This document shows, piece after piece, positions 35,183-43,827 of a stretch of 64,000 nucleotides of DNA. Origin of the DNA: an uncultured Acidobacteriaceae bacterium. Its GTDB lineage: Bacteria; Acidobacteriota; Terriglobia; Terriglobales; Acidobacteriaceae. Each line of letters starts with the position of its first letter. Positions within the stretch are counted from its first letter, which is position 1. Location: positions 1-64,000 of the forward strand of contig CAIMKZ010000098.1 of assembly GCA_903842065.1 (NCBI GenBank), written 5' to 3'. The position numbers and the translations under genes were made by a program. The notes beneath the pieces are model-generated. The model searched no databases, had not been told where the DNA came from, and worked only from the letters and a program-made list of their open reading frames with translations.

Positions 35183-36406
35183 CTAGCCCGCCTCGGCCAG
35201 TTGAGCAGCCGGTTGGGCTTCTCGCATCCGGGGTTCAGGGAAGCAGGCTTGCAGCCACTCCGGGCAAGCAACTGCGAGCCTGCCGGCCGTTGCCATAAGC
35301 CCGAGCAGCAGCCATGTGGTGCGGTTCTCCTCAACCGTGCCGATGGTTGAAGCCACCAGCCAGGCGGCAAGCACGGAAGCCAGAGCCAGGCGCAGGACAG
35401 ATTGGGTTCGCAACGCAGCAAGTGCTGCGCAAAGCACGAGTGCGGCAAATATTGAGAGGCCCACCAAGCCGCTGCCGACCGCCAGCGAGAGGGCGGTGTT
35501 GTGCGCGGTATCGATTTGCGACAGACCCGCGGCCTGGACATAGGTTCCGGCTCCCGATCCGAGGACCGGGTCTCTGCGGAAGGCCTGCCAACCGGCCCAC
35601 CAGATGTTCAAGCGCTGGTTGAGGTCTCCCGAGCCAAGTTGATAAGGAATTGTGGCAAGTCGCGCCAGCGTCTGAGCCGGGATGAGCGCCCAGACAGCAA
35701 CGCCCAGCACGGGAAGCACAAAGATGGCGGTCAACACCGGCCTTGCCCGGCCACGGACCAGCAGCAACGCGCTGCCGGCAAGAGCAACGGCGGCGGTCAG
35801 CAGGCCTCCACGGGATGCGGTGAGAAGAACGGCGAAGAGGGCGACGGGCAGATACGCGCTGGTAAGCCATCTGTGCCAGCGCACCGCGCCGCCTGAACCG
35901 AGCAACGCGGCAAGCGGAAATCCGTAGCAGAGGTAGCGGGCCACGTCGTTGGGATCCTGCCCGTAGGCGGCAAAACGGATCTGCCCGGCGGCGATCGCCT
36001 CCGCGGAGCGGAACTCGAAGAGTGTGAGAAGCGCCAGCACCCAGCAACCGGCGACAAACACGTTCATGAGCAGACGCAGGTCGCGGGGGCTCTCGACGAA
36101 CTCCCAGACCAGCCAGGCGATCATCAGCTCCTGAAAGTAGCCGCGGAGTTTGACGAGAGTTGCGCCGGTATCGATGGTCCAGAAGCAGGTGCAGCAGAAC
36201 CAGAGGAAGAGCGCGAGAACGAGCCATAGCAGCGGGCCGGGATTGCGAATTCTGCCTGCCTGCAAGACCGACAGCACCGCAGCCAGCAGCATGAGCAGAC
36301 CCGCGACGCGTGCCACGTTGCCCAGCGGCGCTCCGAGGTCGAGCGAGTACTCCCAGGGAATCGCGAAGGCGAAGACCAGCAGCAGCACCCACGCGACGTT
36401 GCGCAT
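35183..36406 (-). CDS. O-antigen ligase / Wzy-type polymerase
   Basis: 407 residues, about 11 membrane helices. The Wzy_C region is seen around SRGGLLTAAVALAGSALLLV and the periplasmic loop PVLGSGAGTYVQAAG then DTAHNTALSLAVGSG, whose GxGxGxY and His residues are hallmarks of O-antigen ligases and polymerases. It joins repeat units or attaches chains on the periplasmic face. Sits 2 bp after the fused PCP-OPX gene and 4 bp before the flippase gene, so all four minus-strand genes (export, polymerase, flippase, deacetylase) form one operon. Confidence 0.85.
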   Translation of the reverse strand: MRNVAWVLLLVFAFAIPWEYSLDLGAPLGNVARVAGLLMLLAAVLSVLQAGRIRNPGPLLWLVLALFLWFCCTCFWTIDTGATLVKLRGYFQELMIAWLVWEFVESPRDLRLLMNVFVAGCWVLALLTLFEFRSAEAIAAGQIRFAAYGQDPNDVARYLCYGFPLAALLGSGGAVRWHRWLTSAYLPVALFAVLLTASRGGLLTAAVALAGSALLLVRGRARPVLTAIFVLPVLGVAVWALIPAQTLARLATIPYQLGSGDLNQRLNIWWAGWQAFRRDPVLGSGAGTYVQAAGLSQIDTAHNTALSLAVGSGLVGLSIFAALVLCAALAALRTQSVLRLALASVLAAWLVASTIGTVEENRTTWLLLGLMATAGRLAVACPEWLQACFPEPRMREAQPAAQLAEAG

Positions 36407-36408
36407 GG

Positions 36409-38919
36409 CTAATACCTCTGCGAGTAGACGAGGCCGGAGTAGATGGAGACGCCGATGGTGGACTGAATCGCCGCTTCGAGCGACCGGTTGGCTAGATTCT
36501 TCGCCAGAGAATCGGGGACGTAGATAATGTCACGGTCCTCGATCTTGAGATCGGGGTCCTGGCCGCGCAGCAGCCGCTTGACGTTGAGGGCCGTGACGGT
36601 GCGGCCGCCCTTCTGCTCGCGGATAAGGACGGCTTTGGTGAGGGCGGCGTTTGCGGTGGGTCCCCAGGCCAGGGTGAGCGCCTGCACAACAGTCAATCCG
36701 TGTGTGGGATCGACCGGGAATCCACCCGGCCGCATGACGTCGCCTACGACGAATACGAGGCCCGCACGGCTGACTTCAATTGTGTCGCCCGCCATGAGTT
36801 CGGGATTGTGCTCGCCGGCAGGATCGGTCCCCTCGGGGTCGAGTGCAATTGCGTGAGGCGTCTTCGGGTCGGATGCGTGGTAGATGTTCACCAGCCGACC
36901 GGCTGTCTGGCTGAGTCCGGAGGCTGCGGCGATGAGATCGAGCAGTCTGTGGCGCACGGCGAAGGGATACACGCCGGGACGGCCGACCTCGCCGAGAACG
37001 CTTACGTCCTGTCCTGCGCCGGCGGTTACGAGAACCGTCACCAGAGGATGCTTCAACATTCCACGGGCTTCAAGTTCGGCCTCGATGGCGCGGGCGGCTG
37101 CGGTCTCGTCCATGCCGGCGATGCGCACCTCACCGATGAGCGGGAGTTTGACGGTTCCCGCAGGTGAGACGCGTACGGTCGAGCGGAACTCCGGTGTATG
37201 CGCCTCGGTGACTTCAATCAGGTCGCCGGCACCGATGGGTGACGGCGCGCGCATAGCCTGAGCTGCTCCGCCCTGCGGTATTGTTCCCTGCTGCGCTGCC
37301 CAGACGGGAGGCGCCTCGCGTGGGTCGGGCGAGGTGCGTGCATCCGACGATTGCGGTATGCGGGCCACGCCGGTGGGAAGGCCGGAAGTGCTCGGCGTGG
37401 GAGCCTGCGCGTATCCGTGCAGACAGGCCAACGCCGCCAGTAGGACCGTTGCGCTCAGAGCGCCGCCGCGCCGCCAATCCGCCACGAGGGCACCTCCAAC
37501 CGCGAGCCACAGCCCGGCAAAGAATGTAATCGCCAGATACATTGCGGGATCGGGCGAGATGGGTTTGGAGGGGACGCGCGCCGGGTCCACGACCGCCACG
37601 TTCGAGCCGCTTACTCCGGACTCAAGCCCCGCCTCTTCGACCTTTTCGAGAACCCGCAGATAGACAGCGCGGCTGGACGCCGCCTCAAGCCGCATGGCGG
37701 CCAACTCGGTCGCGGCACGGTTTCCGCGCATCCCGGTCTGGGTGGCATCGGCCAGGCTTTTGCGGGCCATCGACTCGCGATCCTTTGCCGCTGCGAGGTT
37801 GGTACGGAAGCGCTCCACCAGGTGCGCGTCCTGACTCTGCTTCTGGCGGGCGAGGTCTTCGAGTTCCCTGTCGATCTCGACCACGCGGGGGAAGTTTGGG
37901 CCGTGCTCCGCGCTCAACTGGGCGCGCTCCTGCGTGAGCAGGCTCTGGCGGGAGTGAATCTGCTCAAGGACCGAGGTAGCCAGTCCGCTCTGCGGTCCCT
38001 GCAAGCGGGGGTCGGCAGCGATCACCAGTTCCGGATCGCCGGTTGAAGCGGCTTTGTAGTCGGCCTCGGCCAGCACACGCTCGGCGGTAGCGGCGACCAG
38101 CTGCTTGCCTGTCTCATCCATCTGGGAGGCGGCCTGGGTGTGTTCTGCTACGCCGGGGAGTCCGTTGCTGAGGGTCTCGGGCGTGGTAACGACGCCGTGC
38201 TCGGACTCGAAGGCGGCGAGCCGCTCTTCGTCTTTATCGACGCGCGCCTTGAGCTGGCCGAGCTGGCCCCGCAACCACTCAGAGGAGTTTGCGGTGGCGC
38301 GCATGCGCCTCTGGCGCTCCTGGTCTTCGTGCGCGGCGATGAGCGCGGTCACCACCGCAGACGCCACTTTGGGATCGCGCGAACGGAAGCGCACTTCGAT
38401 CAGGAGGGTTCTCGGGATCGATTGGACGCTCAAGCGGCGCGCAAAGCGTTCGAGGAGCCAGTTCTGGGCCTCGGGAGTGGGCGCGTCCGGATTGAAGGCG
38501 GCGAACTTGCGTTCGAAGCCGCTCTTGAAGCCGGCGGTGTCGTATAACTTGAGGGCCTTGATGGTTTGCCATGCGAGGTCGTCGCCACGCAGCACACCGG
38601 CAACGGTCTCAAGGGCTACCGGCTCGACGAGCACGGATGCGGAACCAGACGATGCGCCACCGGCAGCGAGCAGTGACGAGGGCTCGGTGCGCAGCTCAAC
38701 CCGCGCGCGAGCCTCATATTCGTTGGGGGTGAGGAAACAGTAGAGGAGACACAGAGCCAGCAGGCTGCCCTCGATGGCGAGCACCGTACGCCAACGCCGC
38801 ACAAGTGTCCGACCCAGGGCGCGCAACGAGAGCGACTCATCGCGGCGGTTCATCCCGGTCTCTCCCTGCTCCACTGGCTGTGCTGTGCGACTGCTCTGCC
38901 GACCGCCCTCGTTGGACAT
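36409..38919 (-). CDS. Fused polysaccharide co-polymerase (Wzz/GumC) and outer-membrane export protein (Wza-like)
   Basis: 836 residues from ATG 38919 (GGAG five bases upstream); a second possible start is MNRRDESLS 23 codons in. Part 1 (about 25-480) is a chain-length determinant: N-terminal membrane helix (RTVLAIEGSLLALCLLYCFL), Wzz domain (NEYEARARVELRTEPSSLLA), long coiled coil, and second helix (MYLAITFFAGLWLAVGGALV) after a Pro-rich VPSKPISPDP. Part 2: a signal-peptide-like segment LSATVLLAALACLHGYAQA, a Pro/Ser linker, then a polysaccharide-export domain (GDLIEVTEAHTPEFRSTVRV, SPAGTVKLPLIGEVRIAGM) and two SLBB-like repeats (VSVLGEVGRPGVYPFAVRHR; VFVVGDVMRPGGFPVDP). These are normally separate proteins. 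No Walker motif for a tyrosine kinase. Heads the minus-strand EPS operon. Confidence 0.9.
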   Translation of the reverse strand: MSNEGGRQSSRTAQPVEQGETGMNRRDESLSLRALGRTLVRRWRTVLAIEGSLLALCLLYCFLTPNEYEARARVELRTEPSSLLAAGGASSGSASVLVEPVALETVAGVLRGDDLAWQTIKALKLYDTAGFKSGFERKFAAFNPDAPTPEAQNWLLERFARRLSVQSIPRTLLIEVRFRSRDPKVASAVVTALIAAHEDQERQRRMRATANSSEWLRGQLGQLKARVDKDEERLAAFESEHGVVTTPETLSNGLPGVAEHTQAASQMDETGKQLVAATAERVLAEADYKAASTGDPELVIAADPRLQGPQSGLATSVLEQIHSRQSLLTQERAQLSAEHGPNFPRVVEIDRELEDLARQKQSQDAHLVERFRTNLAAAKDRESMARKSLADATQTGMRGNRAATELAAMRLEAASSRAVYLRVLEKVEEAGLESGVSGSNVAVVDPARVPSKPISPDPAMYLAITFFAGLWLAVGGALVADWRRGGALSATVLLAALACLHGYAQAPTPSTSGLPTGVARIPQSSDARTSPDPREAPPVWAAQQGTIPQGGAAQAMRAPSPIGAGDLIEVTEAHTPEFRSTVRVSPAGTVKLPLIGEVRIAGMDETAAARAIEAELEARGMLKHPLVTVLVTAGAGQDVSVLGEVGRPGVYPFAVRHRLLDLIAAASGLSQTAGRLVNIYHASDPKTPHAIALDPEGTDPAGEHNPELMAGDTIEVSRAGLVFVVGDVMRPGGFPVDPTHGLTVVQALTLAWGPTANAALTKAVLIREQKGGRTVTALNVKRLLRGQDPDLKIEDRDIIYVPDSLAKNLANRSLEAAIQSTIGVSIYSGLVYSQRY

Positions 38920-39021
38920 GAATCTCCGCCCGCGTCTGTATCGCGTCCTGCAGATCGTAATGGGGAGTCGAACAGCGTGCTCCAAACATCCGCCCGGCCT
39001 GAGTTGATCCGTGGCGGCTCA

Positions 39022-39046
39022 AGACATTTTGTGATTTCAAATGTCT
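39022..39046. promoter_or_regulatory. Perfect inverted repeat AGACATTT-N9-AAATGTCT in a divergent promoter region
   Basis: An 8-bp perfect inverted repeat (39022-39029 / 39039-39046) in the 275-bp divergent gap between the PCP-OPX gene (minus) and the sugar transporter (plus). The size and A/T content suit a dimeric regulator operator. No other copy was noticed in the window. Confidence 0.45.
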
Positions 39047-39194
39047 AGTTTGTCGTAAGAGAATCCTATCGCAATTTGCCCGGCATCTCTACCAATTTCG
39101 AAATGCCCGGCGCTTGCCTCGCCGTCTCTGTACAACCCCCGGGGCGATGCGCTAACTTTGGCTGTTCGCGCTGAACAGACGCGCAGAGGTTTCC

Positions 39195-40193
39195 ATGCTG
39201 CTTCCTCACTCGTATTACGCCGCCCTGGGGCTGATGCTGCTGAGCATGTTCAGCTGGGGATCGTGGGCCAACACACTCAAGTTTTGCCCCAAATACCGCT
39301 TCCAGCTTTACTACTGGGACTACGCGATCGGGCTGCTGCTGGCCTCGGTGCTGTTCGGTCTTACCGCCGGCTCGATGGGCTCTACCGGCACGCCGTTTCT
39401 TGCCGCCGTCGCACATACGCCGACCGCCTCGATCATCTATGCGCTGATCGGCGGGGCGATTTTTAATGTAGCCAACCTGCTGCTGGTGGCCGCGATCGAC
39501 GTGGCGGGAATGGCGGTCGCGTTCCCGGTGGGCATCGGTCTGGCGCTGGTGATCGGCGCGGTTTCAAACTACGTTCTGGCCCCTGTCGCCAATCCATTTC
39601 TGCTCTTCGGCGGAGTCGCACTTGTGGCGGTCGCCATCGTTCTGGACGCAGCCGCCTACCGGCGCCGGGAAGGCGTTGCGAAGGCCGCAACCGCGCTTGG
39701 CATCGGCCTCTCACTGGCCTGCGGAGTGCTGATGGGCTGCTTTTATCCGTTTGTGGCCCGCGCGCTGAACGGCGTTCCAGGCCAAGCCGCTCCCGGCCCG
39801 TATGCGGTCAGCTTTTTCTTCGCTATCGGGCTGGTGATCTCCACTTTCCCGGCTAATCTTTTTCTGATGAAGAGGCCGCTGGACGGCAAGCCGCCGGTGG
39901 CGTTTGCGGGATACCGGCAGGCCGGGTTCGGCTGGCACCTGGCCGGAGTGCTGGGCGGAGCCATCTGGTGCATAGGCGGAGTCGCGAACTTCGTCGCATC
40001 GGGAGCGCAGTTGGTTGGCCCGGCGGTTTCGTATACCATCGGCCAGGGAGCGACTATGGTCTCTGCCTGCTGGGGAGTCTTTGTGTGGCGCGAGTTTGCC
40101 CAGGCGCCGCGCTCGGCACGCACGCTGCTGGTCTTGATGTTCCTATTTTTCCTGTTCGGTCTTGGCGCGGTTGCCCTGGCCCCGCTCTACTGA
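39195..40193 (+). CDS. GRP/RhaT-type sugar transporter (DMT superfamily)
   Basis: 332 residues, 10 membrane helices, no signal peptide. The start MLLPHSYYAALGLMLLSMFS followed by WGSWANT, and the motifs FNVANLLLVAAIDVAGMAVA, PVGIGLALVIGAV and GPAVSYTIGQGATMVSACWG, are typical of the glucose/ribose porter and L-rhamnose-symporter-like group. It takes up a sugar into the cytoplasm, probably with protons. A ribokinase-like gene follows 10 bp later, so the sugar is likely a pentose or another ribokinase substrate. Confidence 0.85.
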   Translation: MLLPHSYYAALGLMLLSMFSWGSWANTLKFCPKYRFQLYYWDYAIGLLLASVLFGLTAGSMGSTGTPFLAAVAHTPTASIIYALIGGAIFNVANLLLVAAIDVAGMAVAFPVGIGLALVIGAVSNYVLAPVANPFLLFGGVALVAVAIVLDAAAYRRREGVAKAATALGIGLSLACGVLMGCFYPFVARALNGVPGQAAPGPYAVSFFFAIGLVISTFPANLFLMKRPLDGKPPVAFAGYRQAGFGWHLAGVLGGAIWCIGGVANFVASGAQLVGPAVSYTIGQGATMVSACWGVFVWREFAQAPRSARTLLVLMFLFFLFGLGAVALAPLY

Positions 40194-40203
40194 GGTTCTA
40201 CGC

Positions 40204-41124
40204 ATGGCAACAAATCGCAAGCCGCTGGTCGTCTTCGGCTCCATCACCATGGACCTGGTTACTCGTACCCCACGCATCCCCCTGGTCGGCCAGACCGTGA
40301 TCGGAAGCAGTTTCGAGTCCACGCCCGGAGGCAAGGGCGCCAACCAGGCCATCGCCGCCGCGCGACTGGGCTATCCGGCAAAGATGATTGGCAAGGTCGG
40401 CGACGACGCGTATGGTCCAGAACTGATCGAAAACCTGAAGCTGGCCGGCGTCGACACATCGAGCATGACGCAGAGCTCCGGCTCGTCGGGCCTTGCGCCG
40501 CTGTTCGTAGCCGACGACGGATCGAACGCGATCGTGGTGGTTCCGGGTGCGAACGGCAAGATGGACCGGGCCACCGTGGACGCCAACAAGGAACTGCTCA
40601 GTTCGGCCGGCATGGTTCTGTGCCAGCTTGAGATTCCGATGGATACGCTGGCCTACGTGATCGACTACTGCTACGGCTGCGACGTTCCCGTGATGCTGGA
40701 CCCGGCGCCGGCCGCCGCGCTGCCCGATTCCATCTGGTCGCGGGTGTACTGGTTTACGCCGAACGAGACGGAGGCCGCCTTCTACGCACCCGAAGCCAAG
40801 ACGGTGGAGCAGACGGCAAAGCACCTGCTGTCTCGCGGCGTGCGCGGCGTGGTGTTGAAGCGCGGAGCCGAAGGGGCCTACATCGCCACGGCAACCGGTC
40901 GCTCCACCTGGGTAAAAGCCTTCGAAGCAGATGTAATTGACACTGTAGCCGCCGGTGACTGCTTTAACGGAGCCTTTGCAGTGGGCCTGCTTGAGGGCCA
41001 GAACCCCTTTGCCGCCGCCCGGATGGCCAATGCAGCCGCCGCGATCTGCGTGACGCGCAAGGGGGCGCAGGCGTCGATGCCGACGCGGGCCGAGGTGGAT
41101 GCTTTTCTCAAAAGCAAAGCCTGA
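40204..41124 (+). CDS. rbsK: Ribokinase (PfkB family)
   Basis: 306 residues. Phosphorylates a pentose such as ribose at O5 using ATP. First PfkB motif ESTPGGKGANQAIAAARLG; catalytic motif DTVAAGDCFNGAFAVGL with the general-base Asp (GDCF replaces the common GDTF or GDAF). The start at ATG 40204 gives the standard VVFGSITMDLVTRTPRIP beginning. Same operon as the transporter. A hairpin overlaps its stop codon. Confidence 0.9.
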   Translation: MATNRKPLVVFGSITMDLVTRTPRIPLVGQTVIGSSFESTPGGKGANQAIAAARLGYPAKMIGKVGDDAYGPELIENLKLAGVDTSSMTQSSGSSGLAPLFVADDGSNAIVVVPGANGKMDRATVDANKELLSSAGMVLCQLEIPMDTLAYVIDYCYGCDVPVMLDPAPAAALPDSIWSRVYWFTPNETEAAFYAPEAKTVEQTAKHLLSRGVRGVVLKRGAEGAYIATATGRSTWVKAFEADVIDTVAAGDCFNGAFAVGLLEGQNPFAAARMANAAAAICVTRKGAQASMPTRAEVDAFLKSKA

Positions 41125-41149
41125 GCGGCCACAGTGACCGCTCAGGCTT
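41117..41149 (+). terminator. Hairpin overlapping the rbsK stop codon
   Basis: Stem AAGCCTGAGCGG / CCGCTCAGGCTT, 9-nt loop. The rbsK TGA is inside the left arm. The T-tract is weak (TTGTTG), so termination may be partial. Confidence 0.7.
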
Positions 41150-41186
41150 GTTGTGAGTCCAATACTGAAGGATGGCCTTAGCCGGC

Positions 41187-41663
41187 TTACTTCGTGCGCT
41201 TGGCGACCATATCCTGGGGCTTTGGCGCGGTCATCGGAGCACCGCTGGGGGTCTTGGCGCCTTCGGGGATCTTGGTCTCGGCCGTCAGCTTGAGCTCGTT
41301 GCCGGCCATCGTTCCGGTGTAGACCACCTTCATCTGGCCTTGGTACGTAACGTTCATAATCGCGAAGGTAACGCTGTCGCCAGTGACCTGGCCTTCGATA
41401 ATTTCAACCGGTTTACCCTGAAGCGTCTTCAAGGTGCCGGTCATCGGCTTTTTGCCCGGCTGTTCGAAGGTGGCCTCAGTAACCGCCTGATTGACGACCG
41501 TGCCGGTCAGCTTTCCGGCCGCTACGTTGAGGTTGAAGATCCGCTCGGTTACCGAGCCGTTGTTGGCGTTGACGATCTGGGCGACCCACTTGCCGTTGAG
41601 GTCTGCCGCAAACATCGAGGTCGCGGCCAGAAGCACCACGGCCAAAATTGCATATTTCTTCAC
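41187..41663 (-). CDS. Secreted protein of unknown function (DUF-like lipocalin/beta fold)
   Basis: 158 residues. GTG 41663 follows a strong AAAGGAG. Signal peptide VKKYAILAVVLLAATSMFA, then a small domain of beta-strands: DLNGKWVAQIVNANNGSVTE, RIFNLNVAAGKLTGTVVN, KPVEIIEGQVTGDSVTF, MKVVYTGTMAGNELKLTAE. The repeated G-x-L-(T/K)-G turns and the D-LNGKW start are typical of acidobacterial small exported proteins of no known role. Single gene; convergent with rbsK. Confidence 0.75.
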   Translation of the reverse strand: MKKYAILAVVLLAATSMFAADLNGKWVAQIVNANNGSVTERIFNLNVAAGKLTGTVVNQAVTEATFEQPGKKPMTGTLKTLQGKPVEIIEGQVTGDSVTFAIMNVTYQGQMKVVYTGTMAGNELKLTAETKIPEGAKTPSGAPMTAPKPQDMVAKRTK

Positions 41664-41780
41664 AGAATTGCTCCTTTCGTGAATCCAGAGAGGAATTGCA
41701 GGTTGATTGGCTGGTGGATAGACGCATGAGATAAGGAAAAGTATCCGGAACACCGGCTGCGCCATCCAACTAATACCGAT

Positions 41781-42569
41781 ATGTCCCGACGCTTTGTCAC
41801 GCTGCTCTTTGCTCTGCTCGCCTCAACCACCTGCGCCTATGCCCAGGGCAACTACGAGGTCCAGGTCTACGGCGCCGACACCGTCGCGCCGCGTACGACC
41901 ATGGTCGAAGTGCACTCGAACTTCACCGCCAAGGGCCACCCAACGTCTCCGGACGGCGAAGCCGCCACTAACCACGCCGAGCACGAGACGCTGGAAATTA
42001 CCCAGGGACTCAACGAGTGGTCCGAGGTCGGCTTTTACATCTTCACCAGCGAACAGAGCGGGCTGGGGATGCAGTTCGTCGGCACGCACATCCGTCCCCG
42101 CGTCCGTGTGCCTGACAGCTGGCACTGGCCGGTGGGCGCAAGCATCTCGCAGGAGATCGGCTACCAGCGGGCCAAGTTCTCCGCCGATACCTGGACGTGG
42201 GAGATTCGGCCCATTGTGGATATGACGCGGGGGCGCTTTTACTGGGCCGTCAACCCGGCGTTCGAGCGGGCCTTCCACGGCCCCGGGACTCGCGACAGCT
42301 TCGACTTTCAAACGGATGTGAAGTTGAGCTGGGACTTCACGAAGAAGGTTGCAGGCGGCGTTGAGTACTACGGCGACTACGGCAGCATTAAAGATATCTC
42401 CCCGCTGCACGATCAGGGTCAGATGATTGTGCCGGCGGTGGACCTGAACGTCTCGCCCAAATGGGAGCTGAACTTCGGCGTCGGCATTGGCCCGACAGCG
42501 GCGACGGATCGGTGGCTCATCAAGGCGATTGTGGGCCGCCGCTTCGACTGGGGCCACAAAGGCTCTTAG
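41781..42569 (+). CDS. Outer-membrane beta-barrel protein
   Basis: 262 residues. Signal peptide ending TCAYAQ, then a region of strand pairs with many aromatic residues (EWSEVGFYIFTSEQSGLG; WHWPVGASISQEIGYQRAKF; GRFYWAVNPAFERAF; GGVEYYGDYGSIKD) ending FGVGIGPTAATDRWLIKAIV then GRRFDW, an aromatic-ended last strand. It resembles the putative porin or copper-resistance-type barrels of Acidobacteria; no specific family is assigned. Divergent from the small secreted gene on the other strand. Confidence 0.7.
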   Translation: MSRRFVTLLFALLASTTCAYAQGNYEVQVYGADTVAPRTTMVEVHSNFTAKGHPTSPDGEAATNHAEHETLEITQGLNEWSEVGFYIFTSEQSGLGMQFVGTHIRPRVRVPDSWHWPVGASISQEIGYQRAKFSADTWTWEIRPIVDMTRGRFYWAVNPAFERAFHGPGTRDSFDFQTDVKLSWDFTKKVAGGVEYYGDYGSIKDISPLHDQGQMIVPAVDLNVSPKWELNFGVGIGPTAATDRWLIKAIVGRRFDWGHKGS

Positions 42570-42601
42570 CGTTCCTGCCCAAAAGGTTGAGCTATTACCA
42601 T

Positions 42602-42636
42602 CCCATCCTAACCGCAAACAACGCGGTTAGGATGGG
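42602..42636. repeat. Dispersed palindrome (CCATCCTAACCGC type)
   Basis: Arms CCATCCTAACCGC / GCGGTTAGGATGG with a 7-nt loop, ending GGCAGCC. It sits between convergent genes (barrel protein and mazG) and could act as a terminator for both. Confidence 0.75.
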
Positions 42637-42703
42637 GCAGCCTTTGTCGTACCCTTTCAAGCCGGATCGTTAGCGTGGGCTCTGAGCTGGGCGCAGTTCC
42701 GCG

Positions 42704-43588
42704 CTATTTGCGATCGGCGAGTTTGCGCTTGGCCTCGACCCACAGGGCTTCCAACTCATCGAGAGAGAGTTCTTCGAGCGGGCGAGAAGTGTCCTGCTCC
42801 ATCTGCCGGAAACGGTTGCGGAAGCGGCGATTCGTGCCGCGCAGCGCCATCTCGGCATCCACTTCGACGTGGCGGCCAAGATTTACGACGGTGAAGAGCA
42901 GATCGCCGAGTTCGGCCTCGACGGCGGCCTGATCCACTGGCTCTCTGGTCAGCTCGGCTTCGAGTTCGCGCGACTCCTCTTCAACCTTGGGCAGCAGGTC
43001 TTGCCAGTGGGGCCAGTCGAAGCCCGCCTTCCGGGCCTTTGCGCCGAGCTTGGCGGCTTCGGCCAGCGCGGGCATTGCGTTCAGCACGGAATCGAGTCTC
43101 GACTTCTGTGCCGAATCGGCTTTCTCCGCTTTTTTGATCTCGTCCCAGTTGCGCAGTACCGCCGCGGAAGAGCCTTCGACGTTGGCGTCCACATCAGCGC
43201 GGTTGCCGGCTTCGCGAGCCGCCTCGTCGCCAAAGACATGGGGATGGCGGCGGATGAGCTTGCTGTTCAGCCCGTCGAGGACATCGGCCATCGTGAAGAG
43301 GCCCTGGTTGGCCGCCATCTCGGCGTAGAAGAGGACCTGGAGCAGCAGATCGCCCAGTTCCTCGCACAAGTGCGGAAAGTCGCGCCGCTCGATGGTGTCG
43401 AAGACCTCGTAGGCCTCCTCAAGCGTGTACTTGCGAATGGTGTCGAAGGTCTGCTCGCGGTCCCAGGGGCAGCCGCCGGGGGCGCGCAGACGGGTCATGA
43501 TGGCGACCGACTCGGCGAACAACTCGGCCGCGCGCCGGGCATCGGTTGGTACCGGCGCTGACTGTTTCACTTCTTCATCTGGCTTCAT
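42704..43588 (-). CDS. mazG: MazG nucleoside triphosphate pyrophosphohydrolase
   Basis: 294 residues. Hydrolyses NTPs and dNTPs to monophosphate and PPi as a housekeeping enzyme. Two MazG domains are present: N-terminal RAPGGCPWDREQTFDTIRKY, LEEAYEVFDTIERRDFPHLC, EELGDLLLQVLFYAEMA; and C-terminal KVEEESRELEAELTREP, AELGDLLFTVVNLGRHVEVD. The paired E-x-E/E-x2-D metal motifs are intact in both. Start at ATG 43588 begins MKPDEEVKQSAP; the frame is open to 43813 but covers a repeat. Confidence 0.93.
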   Translation of the reverse strand: MKPDEEVKQSAPVPTDARRAAELFAESVAIMTRLRAPGGCPWDREQTFDTIRKYTLEEAYEVFDTIERRDFPHLCEELGDLLLQVLFYAEMAANQGLFTMADVLDGLNSKLIRRHPHVFGDEAAREAGNRADVDANVEGSSAAVLRNWDEIKKAEKADSAQKSRLDSVLNAMPALAEAAKLGAKARKAGFDWPHWQDLLPKVEEESRELEAELTREPVDQAAVEAELGDLLFTVVNLGRHVEVDAEMALRGTNRRFRNRFRQMEQDTSRPLEELSLDELEALWVEAKRKLADRK

Positions 43589-43687
43589 CAGCCCCAGTGT
43601 ATCGCGCGCAACATTCGAGACCTGCTCTCGGCCATCATCCCCAGGGCGATAGCATTGGATATCGATTTCTAAAAATCCCGAGAAACA

Positions 43688-43758
43688 TCCCTCAGCGGCT
43701 AAAGCCGGGCGTTTATGGGGCCTTTTGCGGCACGGATAAATCCGTGCCCTTTCAAAAC
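43688..43758. repeat. Second copy of the GGCACGGATAAATCCGTGCC element
   Basis: CCCTCAGCGGCTAAAGCCGGGC, then the perfect 20-bp palindrome at 43729-43748, then TTTCAAAAC. It matches 21846-21925 in order and spacing. Confidence 0.85.
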
Positions 43759-43827
43759 AAACTCCGATCGACAATTTACAAATGCGATTGCACTGCATCA
43801 TCCCCCGCCACATTTACACTTGGCTTG

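Noticed and set aside
35179..35541. N-terminal extension of the flippase frame
   Set aside because: It overlaps the end of the O-antigen ligase gene in another frame and lacks membrane helices; ATG 35178 fits the family.
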